Of a stretch of DNA of 64,000 bases, positions 33,932 to 41,611 are shown piece by piece. Source of the DNA: Albibacterium sp035514885. GTDB lineage: Bacteria > Bacteroidota > Bacteroidia > Sphingobacteriales > Sphingobacteriaceae. Made by a program: the position numbers and the translations under genes. Within the stretch, counting starts at the first letter, position 1; the number at the start of each line of letters is the position of its first letter. Location of the stretch: NCBI RefSeq assembly GCF_035514885.1, contig NZ_DATJCH010000012.1, positions 372,001-436,000 on the forward strand. The letters are read 5' to 3'. The notes under the pieces were generated by a model, which worked only from the letters and a program-made list of their open reading frames with translations, did not search any database and was not told the DNA's origin.

Positions 33932-35176
33932 ATGGTAAAATATAATCGATTCATATTAAAAAACGGCCTCAGAGTTTTGGTTCATGAAGATCCCTCAACT
34001 CCGATGGCCGTTATGAATATTCTTTATGATGTCGGAGCACGCGACGAAGATGAAGATCAGACAGGCTTCGCACATTTATTTGAACATCTTATGTTTGGTG
34101 GATCGGTGAATATTCCACAATATGATAAACCATTACAATTGGTTGGTGGTGAGAATAACGCGTTTACAAGTAACGATATAACTAACTATTACATTACATT
34201 GCCAGTCGTAAACCTAGAAACTGCGTTTTGGTTGGAAAGCGATAGGATGTTAAGTTTAGCTTTTAGTGAAAGAAGTTTAGAAGTTCAACGAAATGTAGTC
34301 TGCGAAGAGTTTAAACAACGTTACCTGAATCAGCCCTATGGTGATGTTTGGTTGAAATTACGGCCATTAGCCTATAAGAAGCATCCTTACAGATGGGCTA
34401 CCATTGGAAAAGAACTTTCTCATATAGAAAATGCAAAAATTGAAGATGTGAAAGCTTTTTTTAAGAAGCATTATAATCCACAGAATGCTATTTTGGTAGT
34501 AGCCGGGAATGTTAAAACCGATGAAATAAAAAAATTAGCTGAACACTGGTTTGAAACCATTCCTCAAGGAATAAAATATGAAAGAGATCTACCTGCAGAG
34601 CCTAAACAATCGGAGGAGAGAAGGGAAGTTATACATTCTGATGTTCCTGCAAATAGCATCTATATTGCTTTTCATATGGCATCAAGAACGCAAAGAGAAT
34701 ATTATATTGCTGATTTAATTTCGGATCTTTTATCACAAGGGCAGTCTTCCCGCTTATATCGTCGTCTATTGAAAGAGCAAGAGATTTTTAGTGATATTCA
34801 TGCTTATATTACCGGGAGCATAGATGCTGGGTTATTTATTATAGAAGGAAAGCCTTTGCCTGGTGTATCTATAGAAACTGCAGAAGCTGCCATTTGGGAT
34901 GAACTAGAAAAGATGAAATCCGAATTCGTTTTGGACTATGAACTCGAGAAAGTGAAGAATAAGATGGAATCCACAATGGTTTTTTCAGAAATGTCAATTC
35001 TAAACAAAGCCATGAATCTTTCTTATTTTGAATTATTGGGTGATGCAGAAGGAATTAATAAAGAGACAGAGAAATATTTAGCTGTTTCTGTTGAAGATAT
35101 TCGAAACACAAGTAATGAAATCTTTAAGAAAGATAATTCGTCAACTTTAATTTACTTAGCTCCAGACCATGCTTAA
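33932..35176 (+). CDS. M16 zinc peptidase, catalytic subunit
   Basis: This 414-residue M16 peptidase has the inverted zinc motif HLFEH (H48, E51, H52), and CEEF (about E128-E129) for the third ligand. No signal peptide is visible. M16B enzymes in bacteria work as pairs of an active and an inactive subunit that enclose unfolded peptides. The inactive partner is the next gene, overlapping by eight bases. TAAATTTG at 33893-33900 is a likely -7 promoter box. Confidence 0.93.
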   Translation: MVKYNRFILKNGLRVLVHEDPSTPMAVMNILYDVGARDEDEDQTGFAHLFEHLMFGGSVNIPQYDKPLQLVGGENNAFTSNDITNYYITLPVVNLETAFWLESDRMLSLAFSERSLEVQRNVVCEEFKQRYLNQPYGDVWLKLRPLAYKKHPYRWATIGKELSHIENAKIEDVKAFFKKHYNPQNAILVVAGNVKTDEIKKLAEHWFETIPQGIKYERDLPAEPKQSEERREVIHSDVPANSIYIAFHMASRTQREYYIADLISDLLSQGQSSRLYRRLLKEQEIFSDIHAYITGSIDAGLFIIEGKPLPGVSIETAEAAIWDELEKMKSEFVLDYELEKVKNKMESTMVFSEMSILNKAMNLSYFELLGDAEGINKETEKYLAVSVEDIRNTSNEIFKKDNSSTLIYLAPDHA

Positions 35177-36446
35177 TAGAATCAATCCACCCACTTTTCA
35201 TCCAATTGAAAGTGTCAATATAATTTCTCCGGAATCATTGAAACTATCCAATGGTTCTAATCTTTTTATGTTTAATGCCGGCGATCAGGAACTTGTTCGC
35301 ATTCAATGGGTATTCGAAAATGCCGATTTTCAGGCCAATACACCCAATATAAATTCTGCACTTAGTGCGATGTTGTTGGAGGGAACCTCTAAATATTCCA
35401 GTGCACAGATTGCTGAAAAGGTTGACTTTTATGGAGCCTATCTTTTTCCTGAATACAACTATGATCAAACAACCTTAAATCTGGTTACTTTAACGAAGTA
35501 TTTAGATAATCTATTACCTATTGCTCTTGAAATATTAAATGATGCAATATTTCCTCAGCAGGAATTAGATACCTATAAACGCAACTCAAAGCAGTCTTTG
35601 AAAATAGCTTTAGAGAAAAACGACTATTTAGCCAGACGCCAGTTTAATAACACTCTTTTTGGAAATAGTAATTACGGTTATATTCAAAAAGAGAGCGATT
35701 TTGATCAATTAAATCGTGCTGATTTGATAACGCTTTTTAAACGACAAATAATTCCTGCTAACTGTACAATATTTGTTTCAGGAAAGATCTCAAATGAAAC
35801 AATAAATTACATTAGCAATACCATTGATAATAATTGGAGAAAAACCGCAGAAGTACCATCCTTGTCTATGCCAGTATTTAATGCAGTACCCGCGCAGAAG
35901 GTTGTGATGGAAAGGGAGAGGGGCGTACAATCTGCTATTCGTATCGGACAATTAAGTATTCAGCGATCTCATCCAGACTTCCCAGCTTTACAAGTATTAA
36001 ACACAACTTTGGGAGGCTATTTTGGTTCACGTTTGATGATGAATATCCGCGAAGATAAAGGTTATACGTATGGGATCGGATCGGGCTTAGGTTCTTTGAA
36101 GCATACAGCATTCTTTACAATATCGTCTGAAGTTGGAACTGAAGTTTGTGCCAACACGTTGAAAGAAATCGAATTTGAGATTAACCGGTTAAGAACTGAG
36201 GAAATTTCTGAGGAAGAGTTAACCCTGGTTAAGAATTATCTGTTAGGATCCATGTTAGGAAGCCTGGAGGATGTTTTTTCACATACGGATAAGTTTAAAC
36301 AAGCTTACTTCTCAGGTCTTACACTCGATTATTTTGATTACTATACTCAGCAAGTAACGGATATTACACCAGAAGCTTTATTGAATCTCGCTACTGAATA
36401 TTTAGACTTTAATAAAATGATTCAAGTAGTTGTAGGAAAGATTTAA
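35169..36446 (+). CDS. M16 peptidase-like protein, non-catalytic subunit
   Basis: This 425-residue protein has the M16 fold but no HxxEH at the expected place (ALSAMLLEGTSKYSS instead), so it cannot bind zinc in the usual way. The C-terminal half keeps LGGYFGSRLMMNIREDKGY, the R/Y substrate-binding motif of the M16 partner subunit. With the overlapping upstream gene it should form a heterodimeric peptidase. The active site is divided between the two chains. Confidence 0.92.
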   Translation: MLNRINPPTFHPIESVNIISPESLKLSNGSNLFMFNAGDQELVRIQWVFENADFQANTPNINSALSAMLLEGTSKYSSAQIAEKVDFYGAYLFPEYNYDQTTLNLVTLTKYLDNLLPIALEILNDAIFPQQELDTYKRNSKQSLKIALEKNDYLARRQFNNTLFGNSNYGYIQKESDFDQLNRADLITLFKRQIIPANCTIFVSGKISNETINYISNTIDNNWRKTAEVPSLSMPVFNAVPAQKVVMERERGVQSAIRIGQLSIQRSHPDFPALQVLNTTLGGYFGSRLMMNIREDKGYTYGIGSGLGSLKHTAFFTISSEVGTEVCANTLKEIEFEINRLRTEEISEEELTLVKNYLLGSMLGSLEDVFSHTDKFKQAYFSGLTLDYFDYYTQQVTDITPEALLNLATEYLDFNKMIQVVVGKI

Positions 36447-36880
36447 GAAAATAGCAATAATAGTTTAATATAAATGCGGATTACATACCTAAATGTAAGT
36501 ATATCTATATATTTTGTCGTTTAAATTCTCTTTTTATAAATTAATTATATACTTTCGGATGTTTTTGTTAGAAATTTTAGCCCTGATGTACAATTGAGTG
36601 CATTTGGGGCTAAATATTTCTTTTCTCATCTCTTCCTCTTGTCTTTCTTGCAATTCTTCTCATATAAAAGTTCAAACCAGTATTCTTATGATCTCGTTTT
36701 CCAGATAACAGATAATTTTCCTTTAAAATTGAATCCTTAACAGAATAAGACACTGAATATAATTTTATTCGATCTCAAAAAGTGATAATGGGACTGTTCA
36801 AACCTTATTCATGCTGAAGGATAGTTTGAATAGTATTAGAATGAAAAGTGAATTGTAAATAATGGATAGAAGGAGTAATG
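36447..36880. other. Long non-coding gap before tRNA-Leu
   Basis: No plausible gene is seen. A weak hairpin (TTTAGCCC 36576-36583 with GGGCTAAA 36607-36614, then a T-rich run) may end the M16 transcript. The remainder is AT-rich with no repeat or motif I recognise. Confidence 0.5.
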
Positions 36881-36963
36881 TACCCGGGAGCAGATTCGAA
36901 CTGCCACGCCCTTTGGGCGCCACCCCCTCAAGATGGTGCGTCTACCAATTTCGCCACCCGGGC
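36881..36963 (-). tRNA. tRNA-Leu (anticodon GAG)
   Basis: The minus strand folds into a class II tRNA with a long variable arm: acceptor GCCCGGG with CCCGGGT, anticodon stem CCATC/GGTGG with loop TTGAGGG (anticodon GAG), and T-loop TTCGAAT. A73 is at 36881 and CCA is not encoded. A -7-like TATATTTG lies 17 bases upstream (36987-36980 on the minus strand). Confidence 0.95.
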
Positions 36964-37037
36964 ATTAAACATTTAACTGCAAATATATCATTATAATATA
37001 TTGATATATTATAGTTGCGGAAAAAATTTATATGAAA

Positions 37038-38381
37038 TTATATGCCTGTATAGTTCCAGGGTGTAATCGATTTAATTTCTTTCTTTATAGAATCAGAAAC
37101 ATTCAGATTCTCAACGAAGTCAGCAATAACCTGCTCATTGACCTTTGTATTTGTACGAGTTAAATCCTTTAAAGCTTCATATGGTTTTGGATAACCTTCT
37201 CTCCGAAGAATAGTTTGTATCCCTTCTGCTACAACGGCCCAATTGTTTTCTAAATCAGCACGTATTGCCGTTTCATTAATGATCAACTTATTTAACCCGC
37301 GCATTAATGATTTTAGAGCAATCATTGTATGTGCTACCGGAACACCAATATTCCGTAAAACGGTTGAGTCGGTTAAATCACGTTGAAGTCTTGAAATAGG
37401 TAGTTTAGCTGCTAAGTGTTCAAAAAGAGCATTAGCGATACCTAAGTTTCCTTCAGCATTTTCAAAATCTATTGGATTAACTTTATGAGGCATAGCTGAA
37501 GATCCAATCTGTCCGGCTACGATTTCTTGCTTGAAATAATCCATGGATACATAAGTCCATATATCTCGGCTTAAATCGATAAATATATTATTAATACGTT
37601 TCATCGCATCGCAATGTGCGGCGAAGTTATCATAGTGTTCAATCTGAGTTGTATATTGCGAACGTGATAATCCAAGTTGTTCATTAACGAAATTATTCCC
37701 GAATTCAGCCCAGTCAATAGCAGGATATGCAAGATGGTGTGCATTGAAATTACCAGTTGCTCCTCCAAATTTTGCAGAAAATGGGATTTGATGTATTTGC
37801 TTGATCTGATTTTCTAAACGTTCACAAAAAACTAGGATCTCTTTTCCCAAACGGGTTGGTGAGGCAGGCTGACCATGCGTCCTGGCAAGTAGAGCAATGT
37901 CTTTCCAATTTGAAGCCAGCTTGTGAAGCTTGTTAGTTATTAAGCTTAACTCTGGTAAATAAACTTCTGTAAGTGCTTTTTTCCAAGAGTAAGGAATGGC
38001 TGTATTATTAATATCTTGTGATGTTAGGCCAAAATGGATAAATTCCTTGTATTCTTGTAGTCCTAGTAAATCGAATCTATCCTTAATAAAATATTCAACT
38101 GCTTTAACATCGTGATTGGTTGTTTTCTCAATTTCCTTTATTTCTTCTGCATCCTTTTCTGTGAATTCATTAGCCAACTTCAATAGTTGTGCCCTTACTT
38201 CAGTACTGAGTTTCGGTAGTTGCGGGATTTCGCAATCACATAAAGCGATGAAATACTCAATTTCGATATAAACGCGAAAATGGATAAGCGCAAACTCAGA
38301 GAAATAGTTAGATAGATTACTTGTTGATTTATGATAACGCCCGTCTATGGGAGAAATAGTGGTAAGGGGAGAGAAATTCAT
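37038..38381 (-). CDS. purB: Adenylosuccinate lyase
   Basis: This 447-residue enzyme splits SAICAR to AICAR and adenylosuccinate to AMP, releasing fumarate in both steps. The superfamily signature SSAMPHKVNPIDFENAEGN carries the catalytic Ser loop, and TTNHDVKAVEYFIKDRF and ARTHGQPASPTRLGKE are the other conserved blocks. The long form, close to E. coli PurB in length, is used here. It is transcribed alone, with a strong terminator upstream that insulates it from the small lipoprotein gene. Confidence 0.97.
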   Translation of the reverse strand: MNFSPLTTISPIDGRYHKSTSNLSNYFSEFALIHFRVYIEIEYFIALCDCEIPQLPKLSTEVRAQLLKLANEFTEKDAEEIKEIEKTTNHDVKAVEYFIKDRFDLLGLQEYKEFIHFGLTSQDINNTAIPYSWKKALTEVYLPELSLITNKLHKLASNWKDIALLARTHGQPASPTRLGKEILVFCERLENQIKQIHQIPFSAKFGGATGNFNAHHLAYPAIDWAEFGNNFVNEQLGLSRSQYTTQIEHYDNFAAHCDAMKRINNIFIDLSRDIWTYVSMDYFKQEIVAGQIGSSAMPHKVNPIDFENAEGNLGIANALFEHLAAKLPISRLQRDLTDSTVLRNIGVPVAHTMIALKSLMRGLNKLIINETAIRADLENNWAVVAEGIQTILRREGYPKPYEALKDLTRTNTKVNEQVIADFVENLNVSDSIKKEIKSITPWNYTGI

Positions 38382-38480
38382 TTATATATTCTTTAAGGTC
38401 GGTAAATGTACAAAAAAGGAAAGAAGCTAAAAAATTCCGAAGAGCTGGAATTATATATAAATAACTCAATAAAAAAAAGA

Positions 38481-38519
38481 ATAAAAAAAACCTGTACGTT
38501 TTCGTACAGGTTTTTTTAT
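38481..38519 (-). terminator. Intrinsic terminator after small lipoprotein gene
   Basis: AAAAAAACCTGTACG and CGTACAGGTTTTTTT form a near-symmetric hairpin around TTTT, with A and T runs on both sides, so it could work in either direction. It ends the lipoprotein transcript before purB. Confidence 0.88.
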
Positions 38520-38533
38520 CGAAATAACTAAAA

Positions 38534-38725
38534 TTAGTTTACAACGTTAGTATCGATAGCAGCAGTGTCAATAACAGTTGTATCGATGTCGTTGATTACA
38601 GTTGTATCTTCGTTAACAATTACGTCAACATCATCTGCTTCAGTTGCAGCTGGTTGAGTGTTACAAGCTGATACAGCAAGAGTTAAAGCTAATCCTAAGA
38701 AACCAAATTTGAATAAATTTTTCAT
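38534..38725 (-). CDS. Tiny acidic lipoprotein with DTTVI-like repeats
   Basis: This 63-residue protein has a lipoprotein signal ending VSAC (C21). The mature 43 residues contain no Lys or Arg and repeat an Asp-Thr-Val/Ile pattern (NEDTTVINDIDTTVIDTAAIDT). It is probably a membrane-anchored, flexible or beta-prone acidic peptide. Function is unknown. It is divergent from the ECF sigma gene across 186 bases. Confidence 0.7.
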   Translation of the reverse strand: MKNLFKFGFLGLALTLAVSACNTQPAATEADDVDVIVNEDTTVINDIDTTVIDTAAIDTNVVN

Positions 38726-38911
38726 TTTTTAATTGTTTTGTTGTTTTTTAAATAACATGTTATTTTACACTTAATACACTTAGATGAAAAAGGTAACCCA
38801 ACTATTTAAAAATTTAAGAATAATATTAATTGTGTATTGAATCAGTTGAATGTAAATTTGTTTCCTTTATAGTGAGAAAATTGGGTTACTTTTATTCGTT
38901 TTAAGTATTAA

Positions 38912-39475
38912 ATGGTGAGCAACATAAAAAGTCAGGAACTGAGTGATCAAGAAGTTATTGAAGGTATAGCAAAGGGCTCTACGATTGAATTGGAATATTT
39001 ATATACTTCTTACTTTCCAATGGTTTTTCAGCTAATAACTAAAAACAATGGAAGTGAGGACGATGCAAAAGATATCTTTCAAGAAGCTGTGATTGTTTTA
39101 TATGATCGAGTAAATAGTGGAGATTTTGTTTTAAGCAGTAAATTAAAAACATTCTTATATTCCGTATGCAGACGATTATGGCTTAAAAGATTGAGCAAAA
39201 ATGATAGGATGAGCTTCAACGTGCAGGAACATGAAGAAATAGTTGCAGTAGAAAGTGATTTGCTCGAATATCAATTAAAGGAAGATCAGTTTTTACTAAT
39301 GGAGCAATCGCTTCATTTACTTGGAGAACCGTGTCAGACTATAATAAGTGATTTTTATTTGCGGAATCTGTCCATGCAAGAGATTTGCGAGAAATTTGGT
39401 TATACAAATGCAGATAACGCTAAAACACAGAAGTACAAATGTTTACAACGCCTGAAAAAGTTATTTTTCGGCTAA
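38912..39475 (+). CDS. ECF-type RNA polymerase sigma factor
   Basis: This 187-residue sigma factor has region 2 (about 26-95: LEYLYTSYFPMVFQLITK, SEDDAKDIFQEAVIVLYDRV) and region 4 (about 130-185: LSMQEICEKFGYTNADNAKTQKYKCLQRL). No region 3 or 1.1 is present, so it is an extracytoplasmic-function type. The protease/anti-sigma-like gene follows 13 bases later, the usual position for an anti-sigma factor. It may control its own operon and the divergent lipoprotein gene, but I cannot pick out its promoter motif. Confidence 0.9.
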   Translation: MVSNIKSQELSDQEVIEGIAKGSTIELEYLYTSYFPMVFQLITKNNGSEDDAKDIFQEAVIVLYDRVNSGDFVLSSKLKTFLYSVCRRLWLKRLSKNDRMSFNVQEHEEIVAVESDLLEYQLKEDQFLLMEQSLHLLGEPCQTIISDFYLRNLSMQEICEKFGYTNADNAKTQKYKCLQRLKKLFFG

Positions 39476-39488
39476 ATATAAGGATGAA

Positions 39489-40586
39489 ATGAAAAAGGGT
39501 ATTGATTTTATTGAACAGGCAGATAGCTATGTTCGTGGAAGCATGAATGACGAGGAGAGAAGATTGTTTGAGGATTATTGTAAAGAAAATCCAACTGAAG
39601 CATCAAAATACCGTGAACACGTTCTGTTATTAGAAAAGTTAAACGAATATCAAAATAGAATTGATTTCAGATCGAAATTAGAAAGTATTCAATCGAAGCT
39701 TGAAATTCCGAAAGTCTATAAGAAATCCAACTCGAGTGGTATTATTAAACTTTGGAAGAATTATGGTTATAGTGCTTTAATTGCTGCGTCTGTAGCTTTA
39801 TTAATTGTCTTCTCTACTTTATGGATGTCTGGTTTTTACAGTGATGTAAAGGACAACTCGAGTAAATACAGTGCCTTAAAGCGCGATATGAATCGCATCG
39901 TTAATAATGTCAACGCTCAGAATAAGGTTATTAGCAATATAAGTTCTAATAGTGAAAAAGCAGTTGCTCCAAGTACCTTTGGTGGTACCGGTTTTGCATT
40001 AACCTCCAATGGTTATATTGCTACAAATTACCATGTTATTAATGGTGCAGACTCTATTTATGTTCAGAATACCAAGGGTGCTTCTTTTAAAACTGAAGTT
40101 GTTTATATCGATCCTACTTATGATATTGCCATTCTGGAAATTGTAGACCCGACCTTTAAAGAACCTGCACCTTTGCCTTATACATTTAAAAAGACAGAAT
40201 CTGACTTAGGACAAGATGTATATACCATCGGGTTTCCTCGAGAAGAAGCTGTATATGGTCGTGGATACTTAAGCTCTAATACAGGTTTCGGTGGAGATAC
40301 GATTGCCTATCAGGTATCAATCCCTGTTAACCCGGGAAATAGTGGTGGACCCGTTTTAGATGATAGCGGTAATGTGATTGGAGTAATTAACGGTAAACAA
40401 AAAGAAGCAGACGGCGCAGCCTTTGCTATAAAAACAAGCTATCTGCTTAAGTCCATAGAGGCGATATCCAAAGATGACTTAAATCGTAAAATGCAGATTA
40501 ATAAAACTAATTTGTTAAAAGGTCTTTCAAGGACTGCACAGATCAAGAAAATTCAAGACTTCGTATACATAGTTAAAGTATACTAA
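39489..40586 (+). CDS. Membrane protein: anti-sigma-like N-terminus joined to trypsin-like protease
   Basis: Residues 1-70 are cytoplasmic and resemble the start of Bacteroidota anti-sigma factors (YVRGSMNDEERRLFEDYC: low-conserved DEER-FE signature). Residues 94-116 form one membrane segment. Residues about 117-160 are a Ser/Asn-rich stalk. Residues about 162-325 are a periplasmic serine protease domain with a complete triad: H182 (TNYHVI), D212 (YDIAIL) and S285 (PGNSGGPVL). There is no PDZ domain, unlike DegS or HtrA. The gene is 13 bases after the sigma factor. The arrangement suggests a one-chain sensor that holds the sigma factor and contains its own protease (inference). Confidence 0.85.
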   Translation: MKKGIDFIEQADSYVRGSMNDEERRLFEDYCKENPTEASKYREHVLLLEKLNEYQNRIDFRSKLESIQSKLEIPKVYKKSNSSGIIKLWKNYGYSALIAASVALLIVFSTLWMSGFYSDVKDNSSKYSALKRDMNRIVNNVNAQNKVISNISSNSEKAVAPSTFGGTGFALTSNGYIATNYHVINGADSIYVQNTKGASFKTEVVYIDPTYDIAILEIVDPTFKEPAPLPYTFKKTESDLGQDVYTIGFPREEAVYGRGYLSSNTGFGGDTIAYQVSIPVNPGNSGGPVLDDSGNVIGVINGKQKEADGAAFAIKTSYLLKSIEAISKDDLNRKMQINKTNLLKGLSRTAQIKKIQDFVYIVKVY

Positions 40587-40603
40587 ATAAGAATTTTTGT
40601 TTT

Positions 40604-40645
40604 AAAAGGCACTTTATCCTGAAATAGGTAAAGTGCCTTTTTTAT
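40604..40645 (+). terminator. Intrinsic terminator after the sigma/protease operon
   Basis: AAAAGGCACTTTA (40604-40616) pairs with TAAAGTGCCTTTT (40629-40641) followed by T residues, 18 bases after the protease stop codon. Confidence 0.85.
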
Positions 40646-40686
40646 TGCTATTAATTATTTATATTGAACGTATTAAAAATATAAAT

Positions 40687-41235
40687 ATGAAAATCTACAC
40701 CAAAAGAGGAGATAAAGGAGAGACCTCATTAATTGGAGGAACAAGGGTTTCCAAGCATCATTTGAGAATCGAAAGCTACGGTACGATAGATGAACTCAAT
40801 TCATATATTGGATTGATCAGAAGTCATGAGATAGATGAAGCACAAAAATTAGTTTTAAAGGAAATTCAAGATCGCTTATTTACCATTGGCTCTTCCTTAG
40901 CTTCTGACCCGGAAAGATCTAAAATGAAAATACCTGATCTTTATGAATCAGATATTACCCTTTTGGAGGAAGAGATTGATAAGATGAATGAGGTCTTACC
41001 TCCTTTAAAGCATTTTATTTTACCAGGCGGTGACTTACCAGTTGCCAGCTGTCACTTAGCGAGATGTGTATGCCGCCGGGCAGAGCGCATAACGGTACAT
41101 TTATCAGGTGAAAGCTTTGTAGATGAGAAGGTTTTGAGTTACTTAAACCGACTAAGTGATTACCTTTTTGTGCTCGGTAGAAAGATATCTTATGATGATA
41201 AAATTGAAGAGAATATTTGGGTTCCGCGTTTATAA
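40687..41235 (+). CDS. Cob(I)yrinic acid a,c-diamide adenosyltransferase (PduO type)
   Basis: From the ATG at 40687 this is 182 residues. It adds the adenosyl group of ATP to cob(I)alamin to make coenzyme B12. The N-terminus MKIYTKRGDKGETSLIGG is the ATP-binding signature; YGTIDELNSYIG and the C-terminal RLSDYLFVLGR are also conserved. The upstream in-frame start at 40633 lies in the preceding terminator and is rejected. No other cobalamin gene is nearby. Confidence 0.93.
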   Translation: MKIYTKRGDKGETSLIGGTRVSKHHLRIESYGTIDELNSYIGLIRSHEIDEAQKLVLKEIQDRLFTIGSSLASDPERSKMKIPDLYESDITLLEEEIDKMNEVLPPLKHFILPGGDLPVASCHLARCVCRRAERITVHLSGESFVDEKVLSYLNRLSDYLFVLGRKISYDDKIEENIWVPRL

Positions 41236-41254
41236 ACGATTGTTTTTAAATAAA

Positions 41255-41285
41255 TTTGATTATATCAATAATTATTATATTTTTG
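41255..41285 (+). promoter_or_regulatory. Promoter of the DUF2795 gene
   Basis: TTTG at 41255-41258 and TATTTTTG at 41278-41285, 19 bases apart, fit the Bacteroidota consensus, 30 bases before the ATG. Confidence 0.6.
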
Positions 41286-41315
41286 CGGAAAATTGAACGC
41301 TAAATACAACGAATT

Positions 41316-41537
41316 ATGTACTGGACATTAGAGCTTGCATCACACTTAGAAGATGCGCCTTGGCCGGCAACTAAAGATGAATTAATAGATTATGGAATCC
41401 GTTCGGGTGCTCCTGTTGAAGTTATAGAAAACTTACAAGCCCTGGAGGATGACGGAGAGCCCTATGAAAATATCGAAGAGATTTGGCCGGACTACCCTAC
41501 GAAAGAAGATTTCTTTTTTAACGAAGATGAGTACTAG
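41316..41537 (+). CDS. DUF2795 family small acidic protein
   Basis: This 73-residue protein starts MYWTLELASHLEDAPWPATK and has the block DELIDYGIRSGAPVEVIENL, the DUF2795 core found widely in Bacteroidota next to essential genes. The C-terminus is acidic (FFFNEDEY). Function is unknown. It has its own promoter and a strong terminator. Confidence 0.85.
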   Translation: MYWTLELASHLEDAPWPATKDELIDYGIRSGAPVEVIENLQALEDDGEPYENIEEIWPDYPTKEDFFFNEDEY

Positions 41538-41550
41538 AAAGTAGGAAAAT

Positions 41551-41601
41551 TAAGACAATAAAAAAGGCGTTCAATTTTTGAACGCCTTTTTTATTGTCTT
41601 A
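41551..41601. terminator. Perfect 24-base bidirectional terminator
   Basis: Arms 41551-41574 and 41578-41601 are exact inverted repeats with a three-base loop, containing AAAAAAGGCGTTCAA and its complement. It lies between the convergent DUF2795 and yidC genes, with A/T runs on both sides. Confidence 0.9.
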
Positions 41602-41611
41602 ATATATTGTC

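Noticed and set aside
36447..36880. Hidden small RNA or gene in the long gap before tRNA-Leu
   Set aside because: Only very short frames and one weak hairpin are visible; nothing supports a gene.
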